Part shown: one piece after another, positions 42,002-52,578 of the stretch
Position numbering within the stretch: the first letter of the stretch is position 1
How the letters are laid out: every line of letters begins with the position of its first letter
From: Thauera chlorobenzoica
GTDB lineage: Bacteria; Pseudomonadota; Gammaproteobacteria; Burkholderiales; Rhodocyclaceae
Direction: 5' to 3'
NCBI RefSeq assembly: GCF_001922305.1
Contig: NZ_CP018839.1
Location: forward strand, 2,108,001-2,172,000
DNA: 64,000 nucleotides
Program-made: the position numbers and the translations under genes
The notes under the pieces: generated by a model
What the model saw: only the letters and a program-made list of their open reading frames with translations
Told to the model about the DNA's origin: nothing
The model's database searches: none

Positions 42002-42244
42002 TTAAGGGAAGAGTCTGGTTGTGTTCATGACATTTACGACACGCCCAGCGTGATTCATCGTTGGGACTGACTCGGGCGCCCGGCCGCTACTGCCGAACAC
42101 GTTCACAGGCGGTATGTCGTATTCCCGCCGGCGAATCAAACCAGCAGCGATAAGCTGTTCGAACTGCTGTAGAGAGCCCCTCGGCTCGGCAAACCTTTCT
42201 CGGTCTTTGCGAATCATCTCAGCAACTTGTTCGGTCAGATTCAT
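42002..42244 (-). CDS. Small partner gene after the SDH_sah protease
   Basis: 80 aa (MNLTEQVAEMIRKDRERFAE ... VINVFG-like middle ... VVNVMNTTRLFP). An ATG at 42262 overlaps the protease gene, but GAGGAG lies directly before the ATG at 42244, which I prefer. No family recognised; likely co-translated with the protease. Lower GC than most of the island. Confidence 0.5.
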   Translation of the reverse strand: MNLTEQVAEMIRKDRERFAEPRGSLQQFEQLIAAGLIRRREYDIPPVNVFGSSGRAPESVPTMNHAGRVVNVMNTTRLFP

Positions 42245-42254
42245 GACAGGCTCC

Positions 42255-43127
42255 TCATCCATTTACGCCCCTGCAGTCAACGAAAAGACGCCAGTTTTGC
42301 CTCTGAACGTAGTCGACGATCAGATCGTGGTAACTATTGACTAGCGTCCTTAGTTCCCGGTCGTCCGTAAAATCCTCGATATCCAACCTTAGCTGGCGCC
42401 TCAAGGTTTCGATACCGATCATTCGTCCGTGCGAGTGCCACTTGCCATTATCGCCAAGCTGGCGAGCAATTTCTTCTGCACGATTCTGCTTTTCTTCGAG
42501 AGTGACTTCCTGCCCCTTGCGGCTCGAGCACGATCGATGATGCGTCCAAGTTTTGAACTTGTAGGCTACCAACCATTGCTTCAGCAGTGAGACTGAGAGG
42601 TCGCGCGCTTGTTCGTAGCGACGCAAGACTGCAAGGTCGTGGCTCTGCGCAATCGCGAATTCAACCCCCGTAAGTTGATTCTTACTAGACTTGTCGACGA
42701 ATTCTGCGAACTTGTCGAGATACCCTAACGCGGGAACCCAGGTCCCATCTTTGGACTGTACTTGAGGATCAATGGGGCCAAGCGCGGACGAGTAGTCCAT
42801 GAAAATCTTCTCTCCAGACATGCAGAAGATGGTCCCTGCTGACATGGCGAGGTTCGGAACCAGGAAATACACTTCCTGATACCAGCGGCGAATCATCTCA
42901 ACCATCCGCTCAACGGCTTCAACTTGGCCGCCAGGCGTGTTCAAGACGATCAGCAGTCTCTCCTTTCGCCCGATCTCTCCGAGTCGTTCAAGGTTTCCCC
43001 GAAACCAAGGGAGCCATTCTGTTGCGATCTCGCCGTAGTAAGCCAGAACGTCTGCGTCGAAATGCTCTTCAAGGCGCTGTCTGCTGAGTCGCAAAGACTG
43101 GCCCACGGCGTCATCGAGAAGGCCCAT
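42255..43127 (-). CDS. SDH_sah family ClpP-fold serine protease
   Basis: 290 aa. Crotonase/ClpP-like fold: LLIVLNTPGGQVEAVERMVE, then YFLVPNLAMSAGTIFCMSGE with the likely nucleophile Ser in MSAGT (~95), then FMDYSSALGPIDPQVQSKDG. These match the serine-dehydrogenase-proteinase (SDH_sah) family. No signal peptide or membrane helix is evident. AT-rich codons (e.g. CGA, AAT, TTA) unlike the neighbours suggest recent transfer. Paired with an 80-aa gene. Target unknown. Confidence 0.8.
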   Translation of the reverse strand: MGLLDDAVGQSLRLSRQRLEEHFDADVLAYYGEIATEWLPWFRGNLERLGEIGRKERLLIVLNTPGGQVEAVERMVEMIRRWYQEVYFLVPNLAMSAGTIFCMSGEKIFMDYSSALGPIDPQVQSKDGTWVPALGYLDKFAEFVDKSSKNQLTGVEFAIAQSHDLAVLRRYEQARDLSVSLLKQWLVAYKFKTWTHHRSCSSRKGQEVTLEEKQNRAEEIARQLGDNGKWHSHGRMIGIETLRRQLRLDIEDFTDDRELRTLVNSYHDLIVDYVQRQNWRLFVDCRGVNG

Positions 43128-43269
43128 AACTGTTTAGGCGGGTTGAAGTGAGTGGAATTCTGCCACATCGGACTCCACAGCAGGGCACTACACGACGACG
43201 TCCCTCACAAACTTGTAGCCCGACGCTATGGGGGGCGTCAAGGTACTACCGGTCCGAGGGGCGAGAGCG

Positions 43270-43695
43270 TCAACCCCGCCGCCCACGCCAGTCCCACGGT
43301 GCTATGGGGTTTCGATCCGCCCACAGCCCGCGTTCGCTGCTGCGCGCCTCGTCCTGCAGGCGATACAGCGTCTTGTCCGTGGCGTAGCGGTCATACACCC
43401 ACGCCATGCCGCGGCGCACCTGGGCGGCGTTCGCATCCACGCCTGCGCAGGACACGCGGCCCACGATGCGCTTGTAGCGGTCGACGTCGATCACTCGCAC
43501 CTCGGCGCGCTTCTCGTGGCACAGCTCGCCGAGGGACTGCCGTGATCGAGCTCCGAAGGCTTGGCGCTTCTCGGGAGCATCGATTTCCGCCAGCCGGACC
43601 TTCACCTGTTGGAAGTCCTCGTTAAGCACGGTGAGTGTGTCGCCGTCGGCGATGGCCACCACGAGGCCGACGATGAGCGCTGCGGCTCCTGCCAC
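43270..43695 (-). CDS. Thermonuclease-like (SNase) nuclease
   Basis: 141 aa from GTG 43695. Hydrophobic start (AGAAALIVGLVVAIA, signal or anchor), then the SNase core: ADGDTLTVL, VKVRLAEIDAPEKRQAFGA (active-site Arg and Asp), DRYKRIVGRV, RRGMAWVYDRYATD. A Ca2+-dependent nuclease, probably exported. The GTG overlaps the stop of the upstream HTH gene (TAGTG), giving a coupled pair. Confidence 0.85.
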   Translation of the reverse strand: MAGAAALIVGLVVAIADGDTLTVLNEDFQQVKVRLAEIDAPEKRQAFGARSRQSLGELCHEKRAEVRVIDVDRYKRIVGRVSCAGVDANAAQVRRGMAWVYDRYATDKTLYRLQDEARSSERGLWADRNPIAPWDWRGRRG

Positions 43696-43970
43696 TACTT
43701 GGCCTCGCCTTGGGCGGCCTTGGCCTTGTTCTTCGGGTTCCCGAACGCGCGCAGCTCGTCGAAGATCGCCGCGGCCTTGGCATCGGTACCGAAGGCGATG
43801 TTCAGCAGCACCTGGACGGGGTCGGGGATCTCGCGGCCGGACTCGTAACGGCTGCCGCCGCTCTGAGTGGTCTGGAAGGGGGCCCAGAACTCGGACTGGT
43901 TGAGGTGCAGCTTTCGACGCAGTTCGCGGACCTCGGCGCCGGTGTAGATTTTGAGCTTCATGGTGGGCAT
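43695..43970 (-). CDS. Helix-turn-helix regulator coupled to the nuclease
   Basis: 91 aa. Cro/C1-like HTH: YTGAEVRELRRKLHLNQSEF, then SGGSRYESGREIPDPVQVLL, with a basic C terminus (NPKNKAKAAQGEAK). Starts at 43970 or 43961; GGAA six bases before 43970 favours the longer form. Probably controls its own operon with the SNase gene. Confidence 0.7.
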   Translation of the reverse strand: MPTMKLKIYTGAEVRELRRKLHLNQSEFWAPFQTTQSGGSRYESGREIPDPVQVLLNIAFGTDAKAAAIFDELRAFGNPKNKAKAAQGEAK

Positions 43971-43991
43971 TCGATGTTCCAAAGGCATATT

Positions 43992-44312
43992 CTAGCGCGG
44001 CCAGTTCCAGTGCTTCAGCCCGTCGTCGCCGACTACCTGATCGAGGGGCGTGACCTCCCACTCCTGCAGCACGGCGCCGCCGCGGTACTCCTCGAACCCA
44101 CGAATGAGCATGCCGCCGACGCCTGGTTGAACGGCGACCACGCGCGCGTCGTGGAGCACGTATCCCGGGCCGGTGTTCGCCAGTGGCTGATGCAGCTCGA
44201 ACTTGCGGCCCGTCGACTGCAGGTCGCCGACAGCCTGGTGCTCGGGCCGTCCGGTCTCGTGGTCGGGAATGCGGCGACCGCCTTGGCGTAGGCGGCGGAT
44301 GCGAACGAACAT
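43992..44312 (-). CDS. Hypothetical protein
   Basis: 106 aa from ATG 44312 (an ATG at 44321 is also in frame). Glycine/histidine-rich, e.g. RRIPDHETGRPEHQAVGDLQ and a final PLDQVVGDDGLKHWNWPR. Not recognised. It diverges from the SRAP gene across the LexA box, so it may share SOS control. Confidence 0.5.
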   Translation of the reverse strand: MFVRIRRLRQGGRRIPDHETGRPEHQAVGDLQSTGRKFELHQPLANTGPGYVLHDARVVAVQPGVGGMLIRGFEEYRGGAVLQEWEVTPLDQVVGDDGLKHWNWPR

Positions 44313-44329
44313 GTGTGGCACGTCGGATG

Positions 44330-44345
44330 CTGTACGAAAATACAG
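44330..44345. promoter_or_regulatory. LexA (SOS) box
   Basis: CTGTACGAAAATACAG fits the CTGT-N8-ACAG LexA consensus exactly. It lies 62 bases before the SRAP ATG and 18 bases before the divergent 106-aa gene. Confidence 0.75.
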
Positions 44346-44406
44346 TTTAGCCGGGCTTGTTCGAGCGGTGTAGGGTGTCGCTACAACGTACTGACCGGAG
44401 ACTGTG

Positions 44407-45069
44407 ATGTGCGGTCGCTATGCCCTGTATGGCCCTCAATCTCGCCTGCGAGAACAGTTTGGCGTCGAGCCTGCGAACCTCGAGGAACGCTACAACATCG
44501 CACCGTCGCAGGACGCGCCGATCGTGCGCTGCGGTGCCGACGGAGAGCGCGAGCTGATCTCCGCACGCTGGGGCTTGCTACCGTCCTGGGTGAAGGAGCC
44601 TGGAAAGCTCGCCCAGCCCATCAACGCGAAGGTCGAGACCGCGGGCGAGAAGCCGATGTTCAGGCACGCGTTCAAGCGGTCGCGCGTGCTCGTACCGGCG
44701 TCGGGGTTCTACGAGTGGGTGCCAGTCGCTGGGTACAAGCAGCCGTTCTTCATCCGGCCCGTCGGCGGTGAGGAACTGTTCGGCTTCGGCGGTCTCCTCG
44801 AGCACTGGGATGGCCCGGAGGGGCAGATCCTCACGTTCGCGATTCTGACAACTGCGGCGAACGATCTGATGCGGCCGATCCACGATCGGATGCCGGTCAT
44901 CATTCGTCCCGAGGACTACGCTGCCTGGCTGGATCACGGTGTCATGGATGGGCTCTTGGTGCGTGAACTCGCCGGCGAGTATCCATCCGACGAGATGGAG
45001 GCCTATCCGGTTGGGCGAGCGGTGGGGAATCCGCGGGCGCAGGGCGAGCGGTTGGTTGCGCCCCTCTAG
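44407..45069 (+). CDS. SRAP-domain protein (YedK/HMCES family)
   Basis: 220 aa. Starts MCGRYALYG with the catalytic Cys2 that crosslinks to abasic sites in single-stranded DNA. Other SRAP residues: NIAPSQDAPIVR, ARWGLLPSWVKE, INAKVETA (Asn and Glu), GFYEWVP, and HDRMPVIIRPEDYAAWL with the His. ATG at 44407 is fixed because the Cys must be residue 2. A perfect LexA box upstream agrees with its SOS role. The island carries its own DNA-damage protector. Confidence 0.92.
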   Translation: MCGRYALYGPQSRLREQFGVEPANLEERYNIAPSQDAPIVRCGADGERELISARWGLLPSWVKEPGKLAQPINAKVETAGEKPMFRHAFKRSRVLVPASGFYEWVPVAGYKQPFFIRPVGGEELFGFGGLLEHWDGPEGQILTFAILTTAANDLMRPIHDRMPVIIRPEDYAAWLDHGVMDGLLVRELAGEYPSDEMEAYPVGRAVGNPRAQGERLVAPL

Positions 45070-45141
45070 TTTGCTTGAGGAGGTTCGAGACGCAGACCGC
45101 CAGAGAATACTCGGGGCGGTGGAGGGGGATTCGTGAGGTGG

Positions 45142-45840
45142 TTAAGCGAGGGGCAGGGCCGGTGCGGGAATTCGTCGCCGAGTGGCCAGGCAGAGGCTGA
45201 ATAGCGAAACGCCCAACAGTGCGATGGTGTTGGGTTCGGGCACGGTCCCGAGGGTCACATCTTCTGCGCGGACCCCAGCGCCGAGGAAGGCATTCAGGAA
45301 AAGCGGCTTCTGAAAACCGAGGTGAACAGCGGAGTCGTAGCTCCGCCCTTCGAATGGCGAGGTGTCTGTCGGGATCGCGGCACTGTCGAGCATGGTGCCG
45401 GTTGGATCGATTACCGCCAGCGAGAAGGTGCCGAACGCATACTCACCGACGGTGGGCGCATCGATCTGAGACTCAGCGGTCGTGGCGACAATGAACCGAT
45501 CGCCAAGGAAAACACCGTCGGCGATCCAGTCGTTCAGGATGGTGATGTAGAACCCTGTGGCTCTGGCGGTGTAGTCGCCGACGGTCAGGGTAAGCGTGGC
45601 CCCGGCCTCTGGATAGATTGCCCGCATCCCCGGGGCGTCGCTTGGCGCACTCAGCGCGGTCGGATCGAAGGTGAAGGTACCCCGGATCGTGTCTCCGACG
45701 GCGGCAATTCCGGCGAGGGGCGGAGTTACGTCTGAAACCGTGCTGGAGAACGAGAAGGTGATCGGGAGCGCGTGGGCCGCGGCCGACAGCAAGAAAAGCG
45801 CCGCGCCCAGTGTGATGGATCTCCGACAGCTCATCGCCAT
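45142..45840 (-). CDS. PEP-CTERM sorting-domain protein
   Basis: 232 aa. Signal peptide (SCRRSITLGAALFLLSAAAH), then a beta-rich, Thr/Gly-rich body, and a C-terminal PEP-CTERM tag VPEPNTIALLGVSLFSLCLA followed by TRRR, which exosortase would process. No catalytic motif. Start at 45840; a longer frame upstream (to 45990) is translated tRNA-like sequence and rejected. An unusual cargo item that depends on a host exosortase system. Confidence 0.85.
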   Translation of the reverse strand: MAMSCRRSITLGAALFLLSAAAHALPITFSFSSTVSDVTPPLAGIAAVGDTIRGTFTFDPTALSAPSDAPGMRAIYPEAGATLTLTVGDYTARATGFYITILNDWIADGVFLGDRFIVATTAESQIDAPTVGEYAFGTFSLAVIDPTGTMLDSAAIPTDTSPFEGRSYDSAVHLGFQKPLFLNAFLGAGVRAEDVTLGTVPEPNTIALLGVSLFSLCLATRRRIPAPALPLA

Positions 45841-45942
45841 TCCCCGATCTCTGCCACCGTGCCCAAGCACCTCGCCGGATGTGGGGCAGGATGTAGGGTA
45901 GAAAGAAAAAGTGCGCCGGAAGGCGCGTCTGTACTGGGTATT

Positions 45943-45968
45943 TGGCGGAGAGGGGGGAAATCGAACTC
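45943..45968 (-). repeat. Degenerate tRNA-Ser-like 3' end (possible older att scar)
   Basis: On the minus strand it reads GAGTTCGATTTCCCCCCTCT then CCGCCA: a T-loop TTCGATT and a CTCTCCG-CCA end like the 3' end of tRNA-Ser. The T stem does not pair and there is no 5' tRNA part. Suggests a former attachment site. Confidence 0.4.
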
Positions 45969-46060
45969 GTGCTGTCTCAGTTGGTTTCAATGGCGAGGGT
46001 TGAGTCCAATATTTTCAAGGGTTGTACGCCGCTTGATCGAGGGCAGAGCACCAACGAAGA

Positions 46061-46085
46061 GCCGGACCAGGTGTCCGGCTTTCTT
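46061..46085 (+). terminator. Terminator at the cargo/right-arm junction
   Basis: GCCGGAC (46061-46067) pairs with GTCCGGC (46073-46079), followed by TTTCTT. Confidence 0.65.
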
Positions 46086-46336
46086 ATGTGCGCAGCGCAG
46101 GGTTTGCAGCGAAGTACGCATCGAGTCGCACTGCCACATCACGATCACACCAAGGTTCCGCCAAGGTCGAAACGGTAAGGTTTCGGTAAGGATGGCCCCG
46201 CCAGCGCGAACCATAACGATAAAGGTGATTTGCGCTCACTTTCACAGCAGAACGAGGCACGAAGAGCGAAAAAAGACGCCCACCTGATCGAGAAAACGTC
46301 GTAGACTTGTCGCCGGACACACGCGTCCAGCGAAAA

Positions 46337-46370
46337 CGAAGCCCCGCCACCGAAAGGTCGCGGGGCTTCG
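46337..46370. terminator. Strong hairpin upstream of the right-arm operon
   Basis: CGAAGCCCCGC pairs with GCGGGGCTTCG, 12-base loop. A T run follows on the minus strand, so it is a minus-strand terminator or a leader structure for the gene at 46401. Confidence 0.55.
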
Positions 46371-46400
46371 TCGTTCACCCCCTCAGTCCCGGAGCCACCC

Positions 46401-46736
46401 ATGAACAGAAAAACGATTGCGACCGCCACAGCACCGACCGACAGCGCCCCTGCCTGGCCGCTGATCATGCTCTCGCCCAATGATGACGCCGCGTACAACA
46501 GCGAGATGGCCGCGCTGCTCGAGGAGCGGATCCTCGGCCACCTCTGGAGTCACGGCGAGGCGAGCACGCTGCACGGCTTCTCTCGTGCCGCGCTGCAGGA
46601 GTTGGCGAACGAGGTGGCGAGCTTCGCCACCGGCCAGAACGGCTTCGACCTGACCGGCCCGTCGGCTGGCATCCTCGATGCACTCGAAGCGCGCACCGCC
46701 ACCGCACCCGCCCCGTCGCGCCCGACACCGAGCTGA
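46401..46736 (+). CDS. Hypothetical protein, right arm
   Basis: 111 aa. Disordered start, then a helical part (EMAALLEERILGHLWSHGEA, RAALQELANEVASFATG). No family recognised. GGAGCCACCC precedes the ATG. Its 3' end runs into the frameshifted gene that follows, and the two may once have been read through. Confidence 0.55.
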   Translation: MNRKTIATATAPTDSAPAWPLIMLSPNDDAAYNSEMAALLEERILGHLWSHGEASTLHGFSRAALQELANEVASFATGQNGFDLTGPSAGILDALEARTATAPAPSRPTPS

Positions 46737-47121
46737 CGCTCCAGCACTACTGCCTCGACCTGCTCGAGCGCTCCCTGCTGCGCGCCCGCCGCCGCCTCGA
46801 CCCGGTCGAGATCGGTTCCATCACGAACGCCATCCGCGCCCACAAGCTGCGCGTGGTGAAGCTCCGGCAGCAGATGGTTGAATTCGAGGGCGCACCGCCG
46901 CACCTGAACCCGACCATCGCCCAGCGCACCACGGCCGCCACCTCGAAGGCCTGCTGCGCATCGTCGTGGAAGACCCGACCGAGGCGACCATCCGCCATGC
47001 TGCGCACCGGCTGACCGCGAGCTACGAGAACGCACTCCTCAGTGGCGTCGATGCCGCCGAGGAGTGGGCGCCGCTTGCTGAATTTGAAACCCACGAAGCC
47101 ATCAGGAGGGCAAGACGTTGA
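46737..47121 (+). pseudogene. Frameshifted small satellite-type gene
   Basis: Good protein-like text changes frame. The first part reads LTLQHYCLDLLERSLLRARR ... IRAHKLRVVKLRQQMVEFEG (to ~46,910). The second, in another frame, reads HLEGLLRIVVEDPTEATIRH ... LLSGVDAAEEWAPLAEFETH to a TGA at 47119-47121. Neither part has both a start and a stop. One indel between ~46,900 and 46,945 would join them into one ~125-aa helical protein. A sequencing error or a real lesion cannot be told apart here. Confidence 0.5.
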
Positions 47122-47384
47122 AGTCGATCAATCAGGTACTGGCCACCCCTTACTTCTCGCTGTGGGCTGCCGCGCTGCAGCTCTTGTTCGAGGATGCGCT
47201 CGAGTACGCCCGCCGAAGCGACGACCGCGCCGGCGAACGCTCGGCCGCCTATCTCGACCTGCTGCGCGCGGGGCCGATGACCCGGCGCCTGTGCCGCCCG
47301 GTCGGGCTGGATCCGCGCGACGTGTTGGCCATCTTCCGCCGCCGCCTGCGCGAGGAGGTGCCCCAGCTCGCGGAGGCCGCATAA
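47118..47384 (+). CDS. Small hypothetical protein with TTG start
   Basis: 88 aa. TTG at 47118 is preceded by AGGAGGG at seven bases and overlaps the stop of the frameshifted gene. Sequence: SINQVLATPYFSLWAAALQL, then LDLLRAGPMTRRLCRPVGLD and DVLAIFRRRLREEV. The latter looks like a small winged-helix (DNA-binding) domain. Followed directly by the next ATG. Confidence 0.6.
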   Translation: MKSINQVLATPYFSLWAAALQLLFEDALEYARRSDDRAGERSAAYLDLLRAGPMTRRLCRPVGLDPRDVLAIFRRRLREEVPQLAEAA

Positions 47385-47762
47385 ATGGGCGGGCGCACCA
47401 TCGGTATCGTGCTCACCCGCGAGGTGTGCGAGATAGACCCCGTGGAGCGCTACCCCGACCAGTGGCGCCGGCACATGCGGGCGTGGAAGGCCGAGGACCA
47501 CCTTGGCTATCCATCGCGCTCGGTCGCCTTCCGATCGGGTGGCAGCCGCGGAGAAGTCGCCTTCGAGGATATGTGTGAGGGGGTCGACAACCTGGCCGGC
47601 TACGCGATGGAGGCGATTGTCGATGACCTCGAGCCGATGGAGCGTGCGGCTTTGAGCTCGTACTACCTTGGCACGCGGTTTCCCGGGCGCGACCTTCACC
47701 CGTTCCTCGTCCGGGCGAAGCAGAAGATCCGCCGCAAACTGCCATCGCGCGGTCTGGTGTGA
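47385..47762 (+). CDS. Phage-type small protein, last gene of the right arm
   Basis: 125 aa. The C-terminal half (LEPMERAALSSYYLGTRFPG, LVRAKQKIRRKL) resembles the sigma-4-like helix-turn-helix of phage late regulators such as antiterminator-Q-type proteins; that is a pattern impression only. ATG immediately follows the previous TAA. Ends before a strong terminator. Confidence 0.6.
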   Translation: MGGRTIGIVLTREVCEIDPVERYPDQWRRHMRAWKAEDHLGYPSRSVAFRSGGSRGEVAFEDMCEGVDNLAGYAMEAIVDDLEPMERAALSSYYLGTRFPGRDLHPFLVRAKQKIRRKLPSRGLV

Positions 47763-47849
47763 CTTGAACCCCGCCGAGGTTCGCGTACCCTGATCTGGTG
47801 TGTGGTCCTGGACGTCCACACCTGCCCCCCCTGGCTCCGGGGCGCCCCG

Positions 47850-47892
47850 AAAAGCCCCACGCCGTTTCCAGAAAAGCCGGCGTGGGGCTTTT
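47850..47892 (+). terminator. Strong bidirectional terminator at the end of the right arm
   Basis: AAAAGCCCCACGCCG pairs with CGGCGTGGGGCTTTT across a 13-base loop: a 15-bp stem including the A/T arms. Confidence 0.88.
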
Positions 47893-47944
47893 CCCTTTGG
47901 CAGGCGGACAGGCGGGGGTGCCCTTGACGATCGGGGGGTGTGTT

Positions 47945-47970
47945 TTTATTCGTTCCCCAGTCGTTCCCCG
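47945..47970 (+). repeat. Right copy of 26-bp direct repeat (probable integrase arm site)
   Basis: Identical to 24277-24302; here a third GTTCCCC unit follows (47970-47976). It lies 55 bases inside the right attachment site. Confidence 0.75.
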
Positions 47971-47983
47971 TTCCCCAGAAAGC

Positions 47984-48010
47984 AAAACGCCAACCCCGAA
48001 GGATTGGCGT
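47984..48010 (-). terminator. Terminator reading out of the tRNA gene
   Basis: ACGCCAA (47987-47993) pairs with TTGGCGT (48004-48010). On the minus strand a TTTT run follows. It lies in island DNA, so the island supplies a terminator for the tRNA it occupies. Confidence 0.65.
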
Positions 48011-48025
48011 AAGTGCTTGATGTAA

Positions 48026-48105
<80 letters not shown>

Positions 48106-48269
48106 GTAATTGCATTTCCTGGAACAGCCCGGGAGTGGGCCATCTCAGGAATTTTTCCGACCCATGCGCCTCGGGTAGTGGCGTGGACGTCGTTGAAACA
48201 TGGCAGTCCGGCTTTTACTCGTCGCCTCGAGCACAGGGATTGCGAGTCCCCAGCGCTAAACGCCGCTGC

Positions 48270-48297
48270 GCGCCCGGCGGACGATGCGACCGGGCGC
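48270..48297 (-). terminator. Candidate terminator after rpoD
   Basis: GCGCCCGG (48270-48277) pairs with CCGGGCGC (48290-48297), 12-base loop; no clear T run, so weak. Confidence 0.4.
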
Positions 48298-48310
48298 GGA
48301 TGCGGCGTGT

Positions 48311-50308
<1,998 letters not shown>

Positions 50309-50357
50309 GGCACTCCTCAGGTGAGGGTGTAAGAAAATGGAGAAACCCGAAATTGTA

Positions 50358-52214
50358 CTATAGATCGGGGGTGTTTCCGCCGCTCGACAGCTTCCGTTTC
50401 TCGAGCAGGAGTTCTGCAAGGCGGTGCCGTGCGGCACTGTCGAGACCGGTTTCGCGGTCTTTTTGCAGCAGTGCATCGATCTCGGCTGTCAGACTGTCGG
50501 CACTGAGCTTGCGTAAGGTGTCTTCAAAAATGAGCTCGATCACCCCTTCGTCGAATTCGGTCTCGACGAGTTCCGCGGCGACTTTCGACAGCGTGTCGTA
50601 GTGCGGGGTGTCGCGGAAATGTTCGATGAGTGCGCCCAGGCCGCCGGCGGGAAGCGGTTCGCCGAGGCTGAGCATGTCGATGATGGCGATCAGGGCGCAG
50701 CCTTCGGCGCCGTGATCGGGGATCAGGTCCACCGGCAGGCGGGCGGCCCAGGTGGGGTGCTGGAGGATCAGGCGCAGCAGGGTGCCGATGGTGGAGGGGG
50801 GCTTGCGCCGGCCGAATGAGCGAAGCCGGTTCGGCGCCGTTCGGCGTGGCGCACTGGCGGAACTGCGCGGGGAAGGGGCGTCGGGTGGCGGCGGGGCGGG
50901 AGGTGTTTCATCCCGGTTGCGCCGGTGCGCGGTGCGCGTGGCGATAGCGCCGAACGCCTCTTCCACTTCTGTCTGGGTGAGGCCGCTTTTTTCCGCGACC
51001 GATTTCACCACCTGCAGGCGCAGTAGCGGCGCCGCGATGCGGGTGACGAGGGGGGCAGCCTCGTGCACGAAGGCGGCGCGCCCTTCGGCGCTCTCCAGCG
51101 GGTGGCGTCCTGCCAGTTCCTGGATCAGGAAGCTCGCCAGCGGGGTGGCGGCAGTGGCTGCCTGGCGGAAGGCGTCGGCGCCGTGGGCGCGCACGAAGGA
51201 GTCGGGGTCGTGCTCGGCGGGCAGGAACAGGAACGCCAGCGTGGCATCGTCGCGCAGGGATTCGAGCGCGTTCTCCAGTGCCCGCCAGGCGGCGCGGCGC
51301 CCGGCGGTGTCGCCGTCGAAGCAGAATACGATGCGGTCGACGTGTCGCAGCAGGGTGTGGATGTGCTGCGCCGTGGTGGCGGTGCCGAGGGTGGCGACGG
51401 CGTTTTCGATGCCGTACTGGGCGAGGGCGACGACATCCATGTAGCCTTCCACCACCACCGCAAAGCCGCTGTCGCGAATCGCTTTTTGTGCCAGGAAGAA
51501 ACCGTAGAGTTCGCGCCCTTTTTCGAACAGCGGGGTCTCGGGCGAGTTCAGGTATTTTGGCTCGCCGCCGTCGATCACGCGCCCGCCGAAGGCGATGATG
51601 CGGCCGCGGCGATCGTGGATCGGAAAGATGATGCGGTTGCGGAAGCGGTCGTAGCGCCGGCCCTGGTCGTTGTCGATGACCAGTCCGGCCTCGGCGAGGG
51701 TTTTTGCCGGGTAGTCGGGAAAAACGCGCTGCAGCGCCTGCCACTCGTCAGGCGCATGGCCGAGGCCGAAGCGTGCGGCGATCTCGCCTGACAGGCCGCG
51801 GCGCTTCAGGTAGGCGATGGCAGGGGGGGCGTGCTTGAGCTGCTCGCGGTAAAAGCGCGCGGCGCTGGCCATGGCCGCGTACAGGCGCTCGCTGCCGTCG
51901 TCCTGTGGCCTGGCGCCGCGGCCGTCGTCCGGGACCTGCAGGCCGGCCTGGCCGGCGAGCTCCTTAACCGCGTCGATGAAGCCGAGGCCGCTGTATTCCA
52001 TCAGGAAGCCGATCGCGCTGCCGTGTACGCCGCAGCCGAAGCAGTGATAGAACTGCTTCGAGGGGCTGACCGAGAACGAGGCGGATTTCTCGCCGTGAAA
52101 GGGGCAGCAGGCGAAGTAGTTCGCGCCGCTCTTTTTCAGCGGCAGATGGCGTTCGATGACATCGACGATGTCGATGCGCGACAGCAGTTCCTGAACGAAG
52201 GACTGGGGGATCAT
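50358..52214 (-). CDS. dnaG: DNA primase
   Basis: 618 aa. N-terminal CHC2 zinc finger ([16 protein letters not shown] ... HCFGCG, ~38-64), then the primase core with the Toprim motif [15 protein letters not shown] (~262) and [14 protein letters not shown] (~307). A Pro/Ala/Arg linker (~425-465) precedes the C-terminal DnaB-interaction domain. Lies 151 bases after rpsU. Confidence 0.97.
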   Translation of the reverse strand: MIPQSFVQELLSRIDIVDVIERHLPLKKSGANYFACCPFHGEKSASFSVSPSKQFYHCFGCGVHGSAIGFLMEYSGLGFIDAVKELAGQAGLQVPDDGRGARPQDDGSERLYAAMASAARFYREQLKHAPPAIAYLKRRGLSGEIAARFGLGHAPDEWQALQRVFPDYPAKTLAEAGLVIDNDQGRRYDRFRNRIIFPIHDRRGRIIAFGGRVIDGGEPKYLNSPETPLFEKGRELYGFFLAQKAIRDSGFAVVVEGYMDVVALAQYGIENAVATLGTATTAQHIHTLLRHVDRIVFCFDGDTAGRRAAWRALENALESLRDDATLAFLFLPAEHDPDSFVRAHGADAFRQAATAATPLASFLIQELAGRHPLESAEGRAAFVHEAAPLVTRIAAPLLRLQVVKSVAEKSGLTQTEVEEAFGAIATRTAHRRNRDETPPAPPPPDAPSPRSSASAPRRTAPNRLRSFGRRKPPSTIGTLLRLILQHPTWAARLPVDLIPDHGAEGCALIAIIDMLSLGEPLPAGGLGALIEHFRDTPHYDTLSKVAAELVETEFDEGVIELIFEDTLRKLSADSLTAEIDALLQKDRETGLDSAARHRLAELLLEKRKLSSGGNTPDL

Positions 52215-52365
52215 TGAGCGCGCAGCCGGGGCCGCGGATGGAGGGGGCTAGGGCGGGAGGCGACGGCCATGCCGGAGGCGAACACAGAAAAGCATCACGC
52301 CGGGCGAGGGTCTGAAAACCTTCGGCCGGCGTGCAAGGCAGCCCGCAGTGCGGGTGCGAGGAGAA

Positions 52366-52578
52366 TCAGTACAGCTTCGGCGGGAGCATCTGGCTGCGCA
52401 GGCGCTTGTGGTTGCGCTTGACGGCAGCGGCCAGCTTGCGCTTGCGTTCGGCAGTGGGCTTTTCATAGAACTCGCGCGAGCGCAGCTCGGTCAGCACACC
52501 GGTCTTCTCGATGGTGCGCTTGAAGCGGCGGATCGCAACCTCGAACGGCTCGTTTTCCTTGACGCGGATACCGGGCAT
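52366..52578 (-). CDS. rpsU: 30S ribosomal protein bS21
   Basis: 70 aa, fully typical: [20 protein letters not shown], then [20 protein letters not shown] and the basic tail. First gene of the rpsU-dnaG-rpoD operon, divergent from tsaD. Confidence 0.97.
   Translation of the reverse strand: MPGIRVKENEPFEVAIRRFKRTIEKTGVLTELRSREFYEKPTAERKRKLAAAVKRNHKRLRSQMLPPKLY

Larger units (their letters stand above)
45991..46400. other. Gene-free junction between cargo and right arm
   Basis: About 410 bases with no supported gene. Contains a plus-strand terminator (46061-46085) and an 11-bp hairpin before the next gene (46337-46370). Confidence 0.5.

Noticed and set aside
45841..45990. N-terminal extension of the PEP-CTERM protein (MKPTETARVRF...)
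   Set aside because: It is translated tRNA-like sequence upstream of a clear signal peptide starting at 45840.
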